A stretch of 64,000 nucleotides of DNA from Paraburkholderia sp. BL25I1N1 (GTDB lineage: Bacteria > Pseudomonadota > Gammaproteobacteria > Burkholderiales > Burkholderiaceae): NCBI RefSeq assembly GCF_003002025.1, contig NZ_PVZB01000005.1, positions 344,645 through 408,644 on the forward strand, read 5' to 3'. Shown here in pieces: positions 17,875-27,350 of this stretch (position 1 is the first letter of the stretch; each line of letters begins with the position of its first letter). The position numbers were made by a program, and so were the translations under genes. Under the pieces are notes generated by a model. The model worked only from the letters and a program-made list of their open reading frames with translations, had not been told where the DNA came from and did not search any database.

Positions 17875-18426
17875 TCAGAACAGGCTGCGACGATCCGGAT
17901 CGTGCAATGGATCGGGCGTTTTCTGCGTGAGCCGCACGATGCCCTGCTCGTCGAAATAAAAGCTGTACATCATGTACCAGACGTTGTCTTCCAGGTAGCG
18001 ATAAGTCCAGACTTCGCGCTTCATCAGCGGGAAGTACGAGGTTTCGACCGGTCGGCCAAAGTTCACCAGCACGTCGCTCTTGGTCCATTTGCCGATTTCG
18101 GCGCGATAGAACTCGTTCGGTTGCAGCACCTGGCGCACGTTGACGATCTTGCCGGCCGCGTCGATATCGGCTGCGGTGGTGGTTTCGCCCATCGGCTGGG
18201 TCGGCCACATCAGCCGCTTGCCGCCGTCCGGCAGGTCGTAGCTTTCGCGCGGCGGGCCGAGGCGCGCGACGATGGTCGATTCGTCCGCGCCCTGAGTGTA
18301 TTGCTGCCACGGCTGCACGCAGCCGGCGAGCGCCAGCGCGCTCAGGCAAACAAGCGCCGCGCGGCGCAGGCGCCCTGCGGCAGGCGCTCCGATCGAGGCC
18401 GCCGTGCCGTGATGGCGGTTGAACAT
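17875..18426 (-). CDS. Conserved lipoprotein of unknown function
   Basis: 183 residues from the ATG at 18426, which has GGAGGA just upstream; an upstream ATG at 18465 would bury the signal peptide. Type II signal peptide with lipobox LAGC (Cys about residue 36), so it is probably an outer-membrane lipoprotein. The mature part has two similar blocks: STIVARLGPPRESYDLPDGGKRLMWPTQPMG and DVLVNFGRPVETSYFPLMKREVWTYRYL. The pattern of a G-(P/R)-P turn followed by a Trp/Tyr strand resembles SmpA/OmlA-like (BamE-fold) domains. Function unknown. Monocistronic with its own terminator. Confidence 0.8.
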   Translation of the reverse strand: MFNRHHGTAASIGAPAAGRLRRAALVCLSALALAGCVQPWQQYTQGADESTIVARLGPPRESYDLPDGGKRLMWPTQPMGETTTAADIDAAGKIVNVRQVLQPNEFYRAEIGKWTKSDVLVNFGRPVETSYFPLMKREVWTYRYLEDNVWYMMYSFYFDEQGIVRLTQKTPDPLHDPDRRSLF

Positions 18427-18609
18427 GTATTCCTCCGATGGCGTTTGAGTAGCGGTTTTTATCATCGAGACGCATTATTTTGACACGCGCTGCGGCAAAA
18501 GATTGCGCTGCGTGCAGAGCTGGCCCGGCAATACGACAACGCTTGCGCCGGCTTGCTTATTCCATGCTGAACGACCTATGATCCGCGCTTTCATCAGGCA
18601 GGCGGGGCA

Positions 18610-19977
18610 ATGACGATGGCGAAGTGGCAACGGAGCGCGGCGGCGGCGCTGGCGGCAATGTCGATGGCCGTGGCGGCAGCGGTTGCGTATGCAGCAAGCG
18701 AGCCGGCCGCGACTGGGGCTAACCCAGCGGCCGGCCCAGCGGCTAACCAGGCGGCTAACGCGGCGGCGAAACCGGCGAGCAAACCCGCCGGCGCGCCGAT
18801 CCAGCTGGCGCTAATCGAAGGCATGTCGGGCCCGTTCGCCAACGCGGGTGCGGCGGTGGAGCGCAACCTGCGCTTCGGCGTCGAGCAGGTCAATGCGCAT
18901 GGCGGCGTGAAGCTCGCCGACGGCGCGCATCCGTTCGAACTGGTCGTGCTCGACAGCAAAGGCGGCACCGAAGAAGCGCTCACGCAACTGCGCGCGGCCG
19001 CCGACCGCCGTATCGGCTACATCATGCAGGGCAACAGCTCGGCGGTTGCCGCCGCGCTGATCGGCGCGATCGACAAGCAAAACAGCCGCGAACCGGGCAA
19101 CCGCGAACTGTTTCTCAACTATTCCGCCGACGACCCGGCGCTGACCAACGCCAACTGCAGCTTCTGGCATTTCCGCTTCGACGCGCACGCGGGCATGCGT
19201 ATGGACGCGCTGGCCGACGTGATCCAGCGCGACAAGGCGGTCAAGAAAGTCTATCTGCTGAACCAGGATTACAGCTTCGGGCACGACGTCAGCAGCCTCG
19301 CGCGCTCGACGCTGGCCACGAAGCGTCCGGACATCGCGGTGGTCGGCGACGAATTTCATCCGATCGGCCGCGTGAAGGACTTCGCGCCGTATATCGCCAA
19401 GATCCGCGCGAGCGGGGCGGACGCCGTGATCACGGGCAATTGGGGCAACGATCTGACGCTGCTCGTCAAGGCCGCGCGCGAGCAGGGGCTGGACACGAAG
19501 TTCTACACCTTCTACGGCAACAGCCTCGGCGCGCCGGCAGCGTTGGGCGACGCCGGCGTCGGTCACGTGATTGCGGTGGCAGACTGGCATCCGAACGCTG
19601 GCGGCGCGGCGTCCGACGCGTGGTACGCCGCCTTCCGGACCCGTTTCCCGGCCGCGCAGGACGATTACCCCGTGCTGCGCATGCCGCTGATGATCGAAAC
19701 CCTGGCCGCGGCGATGACCCGCGCCGGCAGCGCCGACCCGACGGCAGTGGCGAAAGCGCTGGAAGGAATCCGCTTCGACAACGGCTTTCACGCCTCGCGG
19801 ATGCGCGCCGACGATCATCAACTGTTTCAGCCCCTTTACGTGATGGAGATGGACAAGGCCGGCACGCCGGGCGTGCATTTCGATAATGAAGGCTCCGGCT
19901 ACGGGTTTCGCACGGTGCTGGCGTTGCCGCCCGAGCGCACCGTCTTGCCGACCGTCTGCAAGATGAAGCGGCCGTAA
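18610..19977 (+). CDS. Periplasmic ligand-binding protein, branched-chain amino acid ABC transporter type
   Basis: 455 residues. Signal peptide (1-29, ending AYAAS), then a 30-residue Ala/Asn/Pro linker with repeated AAN/PA units, then a type I periplasmic binding fold (about 62-440; [36 protein letters not shown]). Such proteins bind amino acids, amides or aromatic acids for ABC uptake. No permease or ATPase gene is adjacent, so it is an orphan and its partner and ligand are unknown. It is transcribed away from the divergent lipoprotein gene. Confidence 0.88.
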   Translation: MTMAKWQRSAAAALAAMSMAVAAAVAYAASEPAATGANPAAGPAANQAANAAAKPASKPAGAPIQLALIEGMSGPFANAGAAVERNLRFGVEQVNAHGGVKLADGAHPFELVVLDSKGGTEEALTQLRAAADRRIGYIMQGNSSAVAAALIGAIDKQNSREPGNRELFLNYSADDPALTNANCSFWHFRFDAHAGMRMDALADVIQRDKAVKKVYLLNQDYSFGHDVSSLARSTLATKRPDIAVVGDEFHPIGRVKDFAPYIAKIRASGADAVITGNWGNDLTLLVKAAREQGLDTKFYTFYGNSLGAPAALGDAGVGHVIAVADWHPNAGGAASDAWYAAFRTRFPAAQDDYPVLRMPLMIETLAAAMTRAGSADPTAVAKALEGIRFDNGFHASRMRADDHQLFQPLYVMEMDKAGTPGVHFDNEGSGYGFRTVLALPPERTVLPTVCKMKRP

Positions 19978-20015
19978 TGCGGATCGGGCGCGCGCCATCG
20001 CCCGGCACAGCCGGG

Positions 20016-20044
20016 TTCGCGGCCGGAATCGGCTGTGCTACAAT
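20016..20044 (+). promoter_or_regulatory. Putative promoter of rpsO
   Basis: Weak -35 TTCGCG (20016-20021), 17-bp spacer and TACAAT (20039-20044) preceded by TGC, an extended -10. It lies 109 bp before the rpsO ATG. Confidence 0.55.
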
Positions 20045-20152
20045 ACGCGTCCCGTTATGAGGCAAGCCTGTATCCAGGGCGTGTCAAATACGGGTAACCC
20101 ACGGCACGGCCTTTCTTCCGTGACCGCCTGTCTAGTTCTTAAGGAAATCGAC

Positions 20153-20425
20153 ATGTCCGCAGTTGAAACAAGCAAGAAGTCCGAAGTCGTTGCGCAATTC
20201 GCACGCGCAGCCAACGACACCGGCTCCCCCGAAGTTCAGGTCGCGCTGCTCACGACCCGCATCAATGAACTGACCGTTCACTTCAAGGCACACACGAAAG
20301 ATCACCACAGCCGCCGCGGTCTGCTGCGCATGGTGAGCCGCCGTCGTAAGCTGCTCGACTACCTGAAGGGTAAGGACGCGGATCGTTACCGCGCACTGAT
20401 CGAGAAGCTGGGTCTGCGTAAGTAA
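20153..20425 (+). CDS. rpsO: 30S ribosomal protein S15
   Basis: 90 residues, the normal S15 length plus one. It contains the hallmark [50 protein letters not shown] and ends EKLGLRK. It binds the central domain of 16S rRNA and nucleates platform assembly. AAGGAA precedes the ATG at 20153; the longer in-frame start at 20057 is unlike the family. It is followed by a terminator and then pnp, the widely conserved rpsO-pnp order. Confidence 0.97.
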   Translation: MSAVETSKKSEVVAQFARAANDTGSPEVQVALLTTRINELTVHFKAHTKDHHSRRGLLRMVSRRRKLLDYLKGKDADRYRALIEKLGLRK

Positions 20426-20445
20426 TCGGCCAGTCGTTCAGCAAG

Positions 20446-20485
20446 ATGCCTGTGTCAGTTCCACTGATACAGGCATTTTGTTTTT
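20446..20485 (+). terminator. Intrinsic terminator after rpsO
   Basis: ATGCCTGTGTCAG, short loop, CTGATACAGGCAT and TTTTGTTTTT: a 13-pair stem with one G-T pair. Read-through into pnp is possible as in other bacteria. Confidence 0.88.
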
Positions 20486-20769
20486 GCACGGTGCGCTTCA
20501 TGTGATGCGCGCCGGCTGTTCTCCGCAGTGGCGTGCCGGTTCATGCGGCGGGAGCAGCGAAGCAGTAATCAGGCAGTAGAGCAGGCAGTAAAGAAGGGAT
20601 TCACGGCCGGGCTTCAGGGGCGGAGCTTTGTGTCATTCCAGCGGTTCGCGCGTACTCATTGTAAGGCGTGGTTCTCTGGAATGGCATAACACTACTCTTC
20701 CCATGTGGCGCCGGTCCTGGCGTTGCCGCGCCGCTTCTGGTCCGCGCGGCATAACGAAGAGGAAAAGCA
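20486..20769 (+). promoter_or_regulatory. pnp leader region with hairpin
   Basis: No gene is seen between rpsO and pnp (344 bp). The segment 20565-20595 has repeated GCAGTA units. TGTCATTCCAG (20631-20641) pairs with CTGGAATGGCA (20676-20686), an 11-pair stem with one G-T pair. In E. coli the pnp leader hairpin is cut by RNase III and mediates PNPase autocontrol; this hairpin is in the equivalent place. GAGGAAAAG is the pnp ribosome binding site. Confidence 0.5.
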
Positions 20770-22926
20770 ATGACTATGTTCAATAAGATCGTCAAAGAAT
20801 TTCAGTGGGGACAACATAAGGTTCGCCTCGAAACCGGCGAAATCGCTCGCCAGGCGAGCGGTGCCGTGATCGTCGACGTCGAAGATACCGTGGTGCTGGC
20901 CACCGTGGTCGGCGCCAAGACCGCCAAGCCGGGTCAGGACTTCTTCCCGCTGACCGTCGACTACCTCGAAAAGACCTACGCCGCCGGTAAGATTCCGGGT
21001 GGCTTCTTCCGCCGTGAAGGCCGTCCGTCGGAAGGCGAAACGCTGATCTCGCGCCTGATCGATCGCCCGCTGCGTCCGCTGTTCCCGGAAGGCTTCTACA
21101 ACGAAGTTCAGGTCGTGATCCACGTCCTGTCGCTGAACCCCGAAATCCCCGCCGACATCCCCGCGCTGATCGGCGCGTCGGCGGCGCTCGCCGTGTCCGG
21201 TCTGCCGTTCAACGGCCCGGTCGGCGCAGCACGCGTGGCCTACATCAACAATGAATACGTGTTGAACCCGACGCGTCCGCAATTGAAGGAATCGGCGCTC
21301 GACCTGATCGTCGCCGGTACGGAACGCGCGGTGCTGATGGTGGAATCGGAAGCGCAGCAACTGAGCGAAGAAGTAATGCTCGGCGGCGTGGTGTTCGGTC
21401 ATGAGCAAATGCAGATCGCGATCGACGCGATCCACGATCTGGTCCGTGAAGGCGGCAAGCCGGAATGGGATTGGCAACCGGCGGCGAAGAACGAGCCGTT
21501 GATCGCACGCGTGACGGAACTGGCGCAAGCCGACCTGCTGGCTGCGTATCAACTGCGCGACAAGCAAGCCCGTTCGACCAAGCTGAAGGAAGTCTACGCA
21601 GCGACGTCGAAGAAGCTGGAAGAAGAAGCTGCCGCGGGCGGCACGGTGGCGGCCGACAAGGCAACCGTCGGCAATGTGCTGTTCGATATCGAAGCGAAGA
21701 TCGTCCGTACGCAGATCCTGAACGGCGAACCGCGTATCGACGGCCGCGACACGCGTACCGTGCGCCCGATCGAAATCCGTACCGGCGTGCTGCCGCGTAC
21801 CCACGGTTCGGCACTGTTCACGCGCGGCGAAACGCAAGCGATGGTGGTGGCCACGTTGGGCACCAAGGGCGACGAGCAGAACATCGACGCCCTCGAAGGC
21901 GAGTACCGCGAACGCTTCATGCTCCATTACAACATGCCTCCGTTCGCGACCGGCGAAACGGGCCGCGTCGGTTCGCCGAAGCGCCGTGAAATCGGTCACG
22001 GCCGTCTGGCCAAGCGCGCGCTGGCTGCGTGCCTGCCGAGCGCCGACGAATTCGGCTACTCGATCCGCGTCGTGTCGGAAATCACGGAATCGAACGGTTC
22101 CTCGTCGATGGCTTCGGTGTGCGGCGGCTGCCTCGCGCTGATGGACGCCGGCGTGCCGATGAAGGCGCACGTCGCCGGCATCGCCATGGGCCTGATCCTG
22201 GAAGGCAACAAGTTTGCCGTGCTGACCGACATCCTCGGCGACGAAGATCACCTCGGCGACATGGACTTCAAGGTAGCGGGTACGGAACAAGGCGTGACCG
22301 CGCTGCAGATGGACATCAAGATCCAGGGCATCACCAAGGAAATCATGCAGGTCGCCCTCGCGCAAGCGAAGGAAGGCCGTATGCACATCCTGAGCAAGAT
22401 GACCTCGGCGGTGTCGGGCGCGAACACGGTGCTGTCGGACTACGCACCGCGCATGATCACCATCAAGATCAATCCGGAAAAGATCCGCGACGTGATCGGC
22501 AAGGGTGGTTCGGTGATCCGCGCGCTGACCGAAGAAACCGGCACGACGATCGATATTTCGGACGACGGCGTCGTCACCATCGCCAGCACGAGCAGCGAAG
22601 GGATGGCCGAAGCGAAGAAGCGTATCGAGAACATCACGCTGGAAGTCGAAGTGGGCCAGGTGTACGAAGGCACCGTGCTCAAGCTGCTCGATTTCGGCGC
22701 GATCGTCAACATCCTGCCGGGCAAGGACGGTCTGCTGCACATCTCCGAAATCGCCAACGAGCGTATCAAGGACATCAACGACTACCTGAAGGATGGCCAG
22801 CAAGTGAAGGTCAAGGTCATCCAGACGGACGAAAAGGGCCGCGTGCGTTTGTCGGCCAAGGCGTTGCTGAACGAAGGCGCGAATGGCGCGAGCGGCGCGC
22901 CGCAAGGCGAGCCGACGCCGCAGTAA
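20770..22926 (+). CDS. pnp: Polyribonucleotide nucleotidyltransferase (PNPase)
   Basis: 718 residues, full length. It degrades RNA 3' to 5' using phosphate and is a component of degradosome-type complexes. Two RNase PH domains (about 10-215 and 320-540) are separated by an alpha-helical region, followed by a KH domain (about 560-620, [15 protein letters not shown]) and an S1 domain (about 627-695, [28 protein letters not shown]). An Ala/Gly-rich tail ends the protein. Flanked by a leader hairpin and a strong terminator. Confidence 0.97.
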   Translation: MTMFNKIVKEFQWGQHKVRLETGEIARQASGAVIVDVEDTVVLATVVGAKTAKPGQDFFPLTVDYLEKTYAAGKIPGGFFRREGRPSEGETLISRLIDRPLRPLFPEGFYNEVQVVIHVLSLNPEIPADIPALIGASAALAVSGLPFNGPVGAARVAYINNEYVLNPTRPQLKESALDLIVAGTERAVLMVESEAQQLSEEVMLGGVVFGHEQMQIAIDAIHDLVREGGKPEWDWQPAAKNEPLIARVTELAQADLLAAYQLRDKQARSTKLKEVYAATSKKLEEEAAAGGTVAADKATVGNVLFDIEAKIVRTQILNGEPRIDGRDTRTVRPIEIRTGVLPRTHGSALFTRGETQAMVVATLGTKGDEQNIDALEGEYRERFMLHYNMPPFATGETGRVGSPKRREIGHGRLAKRALAACLPSADEFGYSIRVVSEITESNGSSSMASVCGGCLALMDAGVPMKAHVAGIAMGLILEGNKFAVLTDILGDEDHLGDMDFKVAGTEQGVTALQMDIKIQGITKEIMQVALAQAKEGRMHILSKMTSAVSGANTVLSDYAPRMITIKINPEKIRDVIGKGGSVIRALTEETGTTIDISDDGVVTIASTSSEGMAEAKKRIENITLEVEVGQVYEGTVLKLLDFGAIVNILPGKDGLLHISEIANERIKDINDYLKDGQQVKVKVIQTDEKGRVRLSAKALLNEGANGASGAPQGEPTPQ

Positions 22927-22940
22927 TGCGGTAGCGGAAC

Positions 22941-22977
22941 AACGGCCGGCAGCGCGAATGCGCGCCGGCCGTTTTTT
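22941..22977 (+). terminator. Intrinsic terminator after pnp
   Basis: ACGGCCGGC..CGC, loop GAAT, GCGCGCCGGCCGT and six Ts. Very GC-rich stem with a two-base bulge. Confidence 0.92.
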
Positions 22978-22992
22978 ATGAAGGCTGCAGGG

Positions 22993-23059
22993 TGGATTGC
23001 GTTGCAGGTAATTAGAAACGGGTACTCTACCTGTTCATCCCGGCATGCAACGCAATCCA
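22993..23059 (+). promoter_or_regulatory. Nested inverted repeat upstream of the quinone oxidoreductase gene
   Basis: TGGATTGCGTTGCA (22993-23006) is perfectly repeated in inverse as TGCAACGCAATCCA (23046-23059). Inside, CAGGTA (23005-23010) is inverted as TACCTG (23028-23033). The right outer arm ends just before the GGAG ribosome binding site, so the two folds could alter initiation, or the arms could be paired protein sites. Confidence 0.5.
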
Positions 23060-23077
23060 ATCTTGGAGTAGACGCAG

Positions 23078-24094
23078 ATGAAAGCGATCGAAATCACCGA
23101 ATTCGGAGCGCCGGAAGTCCTGAAGCTGGCTGAGCGGCCCACGCCGCAGCCTAAAGCAGGCGAGGTGCTGATCAAGGTGGCCGCATCCGGCATCAACCGT
23201 CCGGACGTGTTCCAGCGCAAGGGCGGCTATGCGCCGCCGCCGGGCGCGTCGGATCTGCCGGGGCTGGAAGTGGCGGGCGAAATCGTCGAAGGAAACATCG
23301 ACGAGAAGAACAACCCGTTCGGTCTGAAGGTAGGCGATCGCGTGTGCGCGTTGCTGGCCGGCGGCGGCTACGCGGAATACGCGGTCGCGCCGTTGTTGCA
23401 ATGCCTGCCGGTGCCGGCCGGTTTGTCCGATGTCGAAGCTGCTTCGCTGCCCGAAACATTCTTCACGGTGTGGAGCAATGTGTTCGACCGTGCGCAACTC
23501 GGCAAGGGCGAAGGCGCGCCGAACGAAACGCTGCTGGTGCAAGGCGGTTCGAGCGGCATCGGCGTGACGGCGATCCAGATTGCGCATGCGCTCGGCTTTC
23601 GCGTGTTTGCAACCGCGGGCTCGGATGAGAAGTGCCGCGCATGTGAAGCGTTAGGCGCCGAGCGCGCGATCAACTACAAGACTGAAGATTTCGTCGAAGT
23701 GATCAAGTCGCTGACCAACGATCGCGGTGTCGACGTGGTGCTCGACATGGTGGCGGGCAGTTATGTGTCGCGCGAGCTGACGGCGTTGGCGGATGGCGGC
23801 CGCATTGTGCTGATCGCGTTGCTGGGCGGCGCGAAGGCGGAGCTGAATCTGAACGAAGTATTGCGCCGCCGTTTGACGGTGACGGGTTCGACGCTGCGTC
23901 CGCGGCCGATCGAATTCAAGGCGAAGATTGCCGCGCAGTTGAAAGAGCACGTGTGGCCGCATCTCGAAGATGGGCGGATCAAGCCCGTGGTGCATCGCGT
24001 ATTTCCAGCCGCGCAGGCTGCCGATGCGCACACGCTGATGGAGAGCAGCACGCATGTCGGCAAGATCGTACTGTCTTGGGGTCAGGACGCTTGA
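23078..24094 (+). CDS. NAD(P)H:quinone oxidoreductase, zinc-free MDR family (PIG3/QOR type)
   Basis: 338 residues. GroES-like N-domain (about 28-130, GEVLIKVAASGINRPDVFQRKGGY) and Rossmann domain with LVQGGSSGIGVTAIQIAHALG. The GINRPD motif in place of zinc-binding Cys/His residues marks the PIG3-type quinone oxidoreductases, which reduce quinones or enones with NADPH. GGAG lies before the ATG at 23078. In Burkholderiales this gene commonly sits between pnp and tpiA. Confidence 0.9.
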   Translation: MKAIEITEFGAPEVLKLAERPTPQPKAGEVLIKVAASGINRPDVFQRKGGYAPPPGASDLPGLEVAGEIVEGNIDEKNNPFGLKVGDRVCALLAGGGYAEYAVAPLLQCLPVPAGLSDVEAASLPETFFTVWSNVFDRAQLGKGEGAPNETLLVQGGSSGIGVTAIQIAHALGFRVFATAGSDEKCRACEALGAERAINYKTEDFVEVIKSLTNDRGVDVVLDMVAGSYVSRELTALADGGRIVLIALLGGAKAELNLNEVLRRRLTVTGSTLRPRPIEFKAKIAAQLKEHVWPHLEDGRIKPVVHRVFPAAQAADAHTLMESSTHVGKIVLSWGQDA

Positions 24095-24103
24095 CAGGTC
24101 GGT

Positions 24104-24132
24104 TTGACCCGATCCACCCCACGCAGTAAAAT
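24104..24132 (+). promoter_or_regulatory. Putative sigma-70 promoter of tpiA-secG
   Basis: TTGACC (24104-24109), 17-bp spacer and TAAAAT (24127-24132); both elements have five of six consensus bases. Leader of about 75 nt before tpiA. Confidence 0.7.
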
Positions 24133-24214
24133 TGCGCGTTTTGCGCACGCCGCATGAAACCGAAAGGCGGACTGTAAGCGCAAACGAAGTCCGCCGCCAA
24201 GACAAGACGAGACG

Positions 24215-24994
24215 ATGTCGAAACAACGAGCCAAGCTGGTAGTCGGTAACTGGAAGATGCACGGGCGCCTCGCCGAGAACGCTGCGTTGTTGCAAGCGGT
24301 GGCACAAGGCGCGGGCGAATTGCCGGCCGACGTGCGCGTCGGCGTCTGTGTGCCGAGTCCGTATCTCGCGCAGTCTCAATCGTTGCTGGACGGCAGCCGG
24401 GTCGTATGGGGCGTGCAGGACGTGTCGGCGTTCACGCACGGCGCCTATACCGGCGAAGTGGCCGCGCCGATGGTGGCGGAGTTCGGCGCCACGCTCGCGA
24501 TCGTCGGGCACTCGGAGCGCCGTGCCTATCATCGCGAAAGCGCTGAGCTGGTCGCGGTCAAAACGCAGCGCGCGCTGGAAGCGGGTCTGACGCCGGTCGT
24601 TTGCGTCGGCGAAACGCTTGAAGAGCGCGAAGCCGGTTCGACCGAGCAGGTGGTCGGCACGCAACTGGACGAAGTGCTGGCGAAATTGTCGGTGCAAGAG
24701 GCGGCGAAGCTTGTCGTCGCGTACGAGCCGGTTTGGGCGATCGGCACCGGCAAGAGCGCAAGCGCGGAGCAGGCGCAGGCAGTTCATGCGTTCCTGCGTG
24801 CGCGTCTGGCGGCAAAGGGCGCGGCGGTGGCGGATGTGCCGTTGCTGTACGGCGGCAGTGTGAAACCGGAAAACGCGGAAGAACTGTTCCGCCAGCCGGA
24901 TATCGACGGTGGCCTCATCGGCGGCGCGTCGTTGAAAGAGCAGGATTTCCTGGCGATCTGCAAGGCGGCGGCCGCAACGAGCGTCGCCGGTTAA
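24215..24994 (+). CDS. tpiA: Triosephosphate isomerase
   Basis: 259-residue TIM barrel interconverting dihydroxyacetone phosphate and glyceraldehyde 3-phosphate. Catalytic Asn12 and Lys14 (VVGNWKMHG), His99 (VGHSERR) and Glu171 ([14 protein letters not shown], with the flexible loop 6), and the phosphate-binding [11 protein letters not shown] are intact. It is followed 82 bp later by secG, a common pairing. Confidence 0.97.
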   Translation: MSKQRAKLVVGNWKMHGRLAENAALLQAVAQGAGELPADVRVGVCVPSPYLAQSQSLLDGSRVVWGVQDVSAFTHGAYTGEVAAPMVAEFGATLAIVGHSERRAYHRESAELVAVKTQRALEAGLTPVVCVGETLEEREAGSTEQVVGTQLDEVLAKLSVQEAAKLVVAYEPVWAIGTGKSASAEQAQAVHAFLRARLAAKGAAVADVPLLYGGSVKPENAEELFRQPDIDGGLIGGASLKEQDFLAICKAAAATSVAG

Positions 24995-25076
24995 GCAGGG
25001 CGCCTTGGCGAGGATGACCCCATCCCGTGCAACACGCAGTGTGTGGCGCGGTTAAATAAAGACTCAGGTGAGTGTG

Positions 25077-25454
25077 ATGCTGTATTTGAAAACATTGATT
25101 ATCGTCGTTCAGCTGTTGTCGGCACTTGGGGTGATTGGCCTCGTTTTGCTGCAGCACGGCAAAGGCGCCGATATGGGCGCGGCTTTTGGTAGCGGCGCGT
25201 CCGGCAGCCTGTTCGGTGCGACCGGTTCGGCGAACTTTTTGTCGCGTACAACCGCAGTGCTCGCAGCGGTATTTTTTGTCACCACGCTGACGCTCACTTA
25301 CCTCGGCGCGTATCGTGCGAAACCTTCCGCAGGCGTGCTGGGCGCGGCTGTCACCGCACCGGTCGCGGCCTCGGCTGCGTCAGCGCCGGCAGGTGGCTCG
25401 GCTGTTTTGCCGGCGTCGGCTGCGTCGGTCCCGGCGACCGACGTGCCGAAATAA
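25077..25454 (+). CDS. secG: Preprotein translocase subunit SecG
   Basis: 125 residues. Two membrane helices (about 3-22 and 58-77) flank the conserved cytoplasmic loop LLQHGKGADMGAAFGSGASGSLFGATGSANFLSR. It stabilises SecYE and aids protein export. The Ala/Pro-rich tail (about 85-125) is longer than in E. coli and typical of betaproteobacteria. The start is the ATG at 25077 with AGGTG 6 bp before it; in-frame GTGs at 25068 and 25074 are less likely. Confidence 0.93.
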   Translation: MLYLKTLIIVVQLLSALGVIGLVLLQHGKGADMGAAFGSGASGSLFGATGSANFLSRTTAVLAAVFFVTTLTLTYLGAYRAKPSAGVLGAAVTAPVAASAASAPAGGSAVLPASAASVPATDVPK

Positions 25455-25481
25455 ATTTTCGTTCAAACGTGCTTTTGTGCG

Positions 25482-25510
25482 TTGAACAATCTGTTTAGAC
25501 CAGTTACAAT
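25482..25510 (+). promoter_or_regulatory. Putative promoter of tRNA-Leu
   Basis: TTGAAC (25482-25487), 17-bp spacer, TACAAT (25505-25510), 57 bp before the tRNA. Near-consensus and AT-rich around it. Confidence 0.7.
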
Positions 25511-25567
25511 CTAAGTCTTGAAGCGATTCGCGGGTTTTATAAGTTGTTTTCCCGGATTGCATGCAGT

Positions 25568-25652
25568 GCCGACGTGGTGAAATTGGTAGACACGCTATCT
25601 TGAGGGGGTAGTGGCGAAAGCTGTGCGAGTTCGAGTCTCGCCGTCGGCACCA
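25568..25652 (+). tRNA. tRNA-Leu (anticodon GAG)
   Basis: 85 nt including the encoded CCA. Acceptor stem GCCGACG/CGTCGGC with discriminator A, D-arm with AATTGGTAGACAC, anticodon stem CTATC/GGTAG (one T-G pair) around TTGAGGG, long class II variable arm, and T-loop GTTCGAGTCTC. It reads CUC/CUU leucine codons. Confidence 0.97.
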
Positions 25653-25662
25653 AAATGTTATC

Positions 25663-25702
25663 TAAATGCCAGCCGCTTGCTTCGCTTCGGCTGGCATTTT
25701 CA
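25663..25702 (+). terminator. Intrinsic terminator after tRNA-Leu
   Basis: AAATGCCAGCCG, 12-nt loop (itself GCTTCGC-like), CGGCTGGCATTTTC: a 12-pair stem ending in Ts. Confidence 0.85.
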
Positions 25703-25760
25703 CTTCTGGCGTGCGGCTTGCGTTGGGCTTGCGGCATGTGCGTTTCGGAAGTGATTTCGC

Positions 25761-25783
25761 GTCAGGAGTGCTATGCTCCTGAC
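25761..25783 (+). promoter_or_regulatory. Dyad over a putative extended -10 of the nuo operon
   Basis: GTCAGGAG (25761-25768), TGCTATG, CTCCTGAC (25776-25783): 8-bp perfect arms. The centre reads TGCTATGCT, an extended -10 form, 32 bp before the nuoA start. No good -35 is seen. It may be an operator for a repressor or activator of complex I genes, or an RNA hairpin in the leader. Confidence 0.4.
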
Positions 25784-25814
25784 GGCACTCAGAACCAACC
25801 GATTGAGGATAGTC

Positions 25815-26174
25815 TTGAACCTCGCAGCCTATTTCCCCGTCTTGTTGTTCCTCGTTGTGGGCACCGGTTTAGGCGTAGCACTGGTCAGTATCGGCAAGAT
25901 CCTCGGTCCCAACAAGCCCGATACCGAGAAAAACGCACCGTACGAGTGCGGCTTCGAAGCATTCGAAGATGCGCGCATGAAGTTCGACGTGCGCTATTAC
26001 CTCGTCGCCATTCTCTTCATCATTTTCGATCTTGAAACCGCGTTCCTGTTTCCGTGGGGCGTCGCCCTGCGCGACATCGGCTGGCCCGGCTTCATGGCAA
26101 TGATGATTTTCCTGCTCGAATTCCTGTTGGGCTTCGCCTATATCTGGAAGAAAGGCGGCCTCGACTGGGAATGA
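25815..26174 (+). CDS. nuoA: NADH-quinone oxidoreductase subunit A
   Basis: 119 residues with three membrane helices. Membrane-arm subunit at the junction with the Q module; conserved [37 protein letters not shown]. The family N-terminus ([11 protein letters not shown]) is reached from the TTG at 25815, preceded by GAGGAT; ATG-only gene finding would choose an incorrect upstream start. First gene of the 14-gene nuo operon. Confidence 0.95.
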   Translation: MNLAAYFPVLLFLVVGTGLGVALVSIGKILGPNKPDTEKNAPYECGFEAFEDARMKFDVRYYLVAILFIIFDLETAFLFPWGVALRDIGWPGFMAMMIFLLEFLLGFAYIWKKGGLDWE

Positions 26175-26237
26175 TGGATTAATCGCCGGTTTGCGTGGGT
26201 GGCCAAGGCTTGCCGCCCCGTCTGGAGTGGAAAGCAA

Positions 26238-26717
26238 ATGAGTATCGAAGGGGTCTTGAAGGAAGGGTTTGTCACCACCACAGCTGACAAACTGATCAAC
26301 TGGACGCGCACCGGCTCGCTGTGGCCGATGACGTTCGGTCTTGCGTGCTGTGCGGTCGAGATGATGCATGCGGGCGCTGCCCGTTATGACCTCGACCGTT
26401 TCGGCGTGGTGTTTCGTCCGAGTCCGCGTCAGTCGGACGTGATGATCGTCGCCGGCACGCTGTGCAACAAGATGGCGCCGGCTCTGCGCAAGGTCTACGA
26501 CCAGATGGCCGAGCCGCGCTGGGTGATCTCGATGGGCTCGTGCGCGAACGGCGGCGGCTATTACCACTACTCGTATTCGGTGGTGCGCGGCTGTGACCGG
26601 ATCGTGCCCGTGGACGTCTACGTGCCGGGCTGTCCGCCCACGGCGGAAGCGCTGGTGTACGGCGTGATCCAGCTTCAGGCCAAGATTCGCCGCACCAACA
26701 CAATCGCCCGTCAATAA
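26238..26717 (+). CDS. nuoB: NADH-quinone oxidoreductase subunit B
   Basis: 159 residues. It carries the N2 [4Fe-4S] cluster that reduces quinone; ligands are visible in [26 protein letters not shown] and [10 protein letters not shown]. Peripheral-arm subunit next to NuoD and NuoH. The start is the ATG at 26238 (TGGAGTGG upstream) rather than the in-frame start at 26199. Confidence 0.97.
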
Positions 26718-26738
26718 GGCCAACGCCTCCCCCACAAT

Positions 26739-27341
26739 ATGGCAAGCAAACTCGAGACCCTGAAAGCGAACCTCGAGGCGGCCTTTGGCGGCCTCCTGCT
26801 GAACCTCAGCGAAGCAATCGGTGAGTTGACGATCGTCGTGAAGGCTGGCGACTACCTCAACGTGGCAACGCGTCTGCGCGACGACCGCTCGCTCGGTTTC
26901 GAGCAATGCGTGGATCTGTGCGGCGTCGACTATCAAACCTACGCCGAAGGCGCTTACGACGGTCCGCGTTTCGCGGCCGTGCTGCATTTGTTGTCGGTGC
27001 AGAACAACTGGCGTCTGCGCCTGCGCGTGTTCGCACCGGACGACGAAGTGCCGATCCTGCCGTCTGTCGTCGAAATCTGGAATTCGGTCAACTGGTACGA
27101 GCGCGAAGCATTCGACCTGTACGGCATCGTCTTCGAAGGCCATCCGGATCTGCGCCGCATCCTCACTGACTACGGTTTCATCGGTCACCCGTTCCGCAAA
27201 GATTTCCCTGTCTCCGGTTATGTCGAAATGCGTTACGACCCGGAAGAGAAGCGCGTCGTCTATCAGCCTGTGACGATCGAGCCGCGAGAAATCACGCCGC
27301 GCGTGATCCGCGAAGATCGCTATGGCGGTCTGAAACACTAA
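26739..27341 (+). CDS. nuoC: NADH-quinone oxidoreductase subunit C
   Basis: 200 residues; the 30-kDa subunit of the Q module. Signature [37 protein letters not shown] is present near residues 110-150. It is a separate protein here, unlike the fused NuoCD of E. coli. No strong Shine-Dalgarno is seen before the ATG. Confidence 0.96.
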   Translation: MASKLETLKANLEAAFGGLLLNLSEAIGELTIVVKAGDYLNVATRLRDDRSLGFEQCVDLCGVDYQTYAEGAYDGPRFAAVLHLLSVQNNWRLRLRVFAPDDEVPILPSVVEIWNSVNWYEREAFDLYGIVFEGHPDLRRILTDYGFIGHPFRKDFPVSGYVEMRYDPEEKRVVYQPVTIEPREITPRVIREDRYGGLKH

Positions 27342-27350
27342 GAGAACGCC

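Noticed and set aside
20692..22905. A 737-codon minus-strand frame opposite pnp
   Set aside because: Antisense shadow of pnp; composition is Arg/His/Val-rich and no start or ribosome binding site is convincing.
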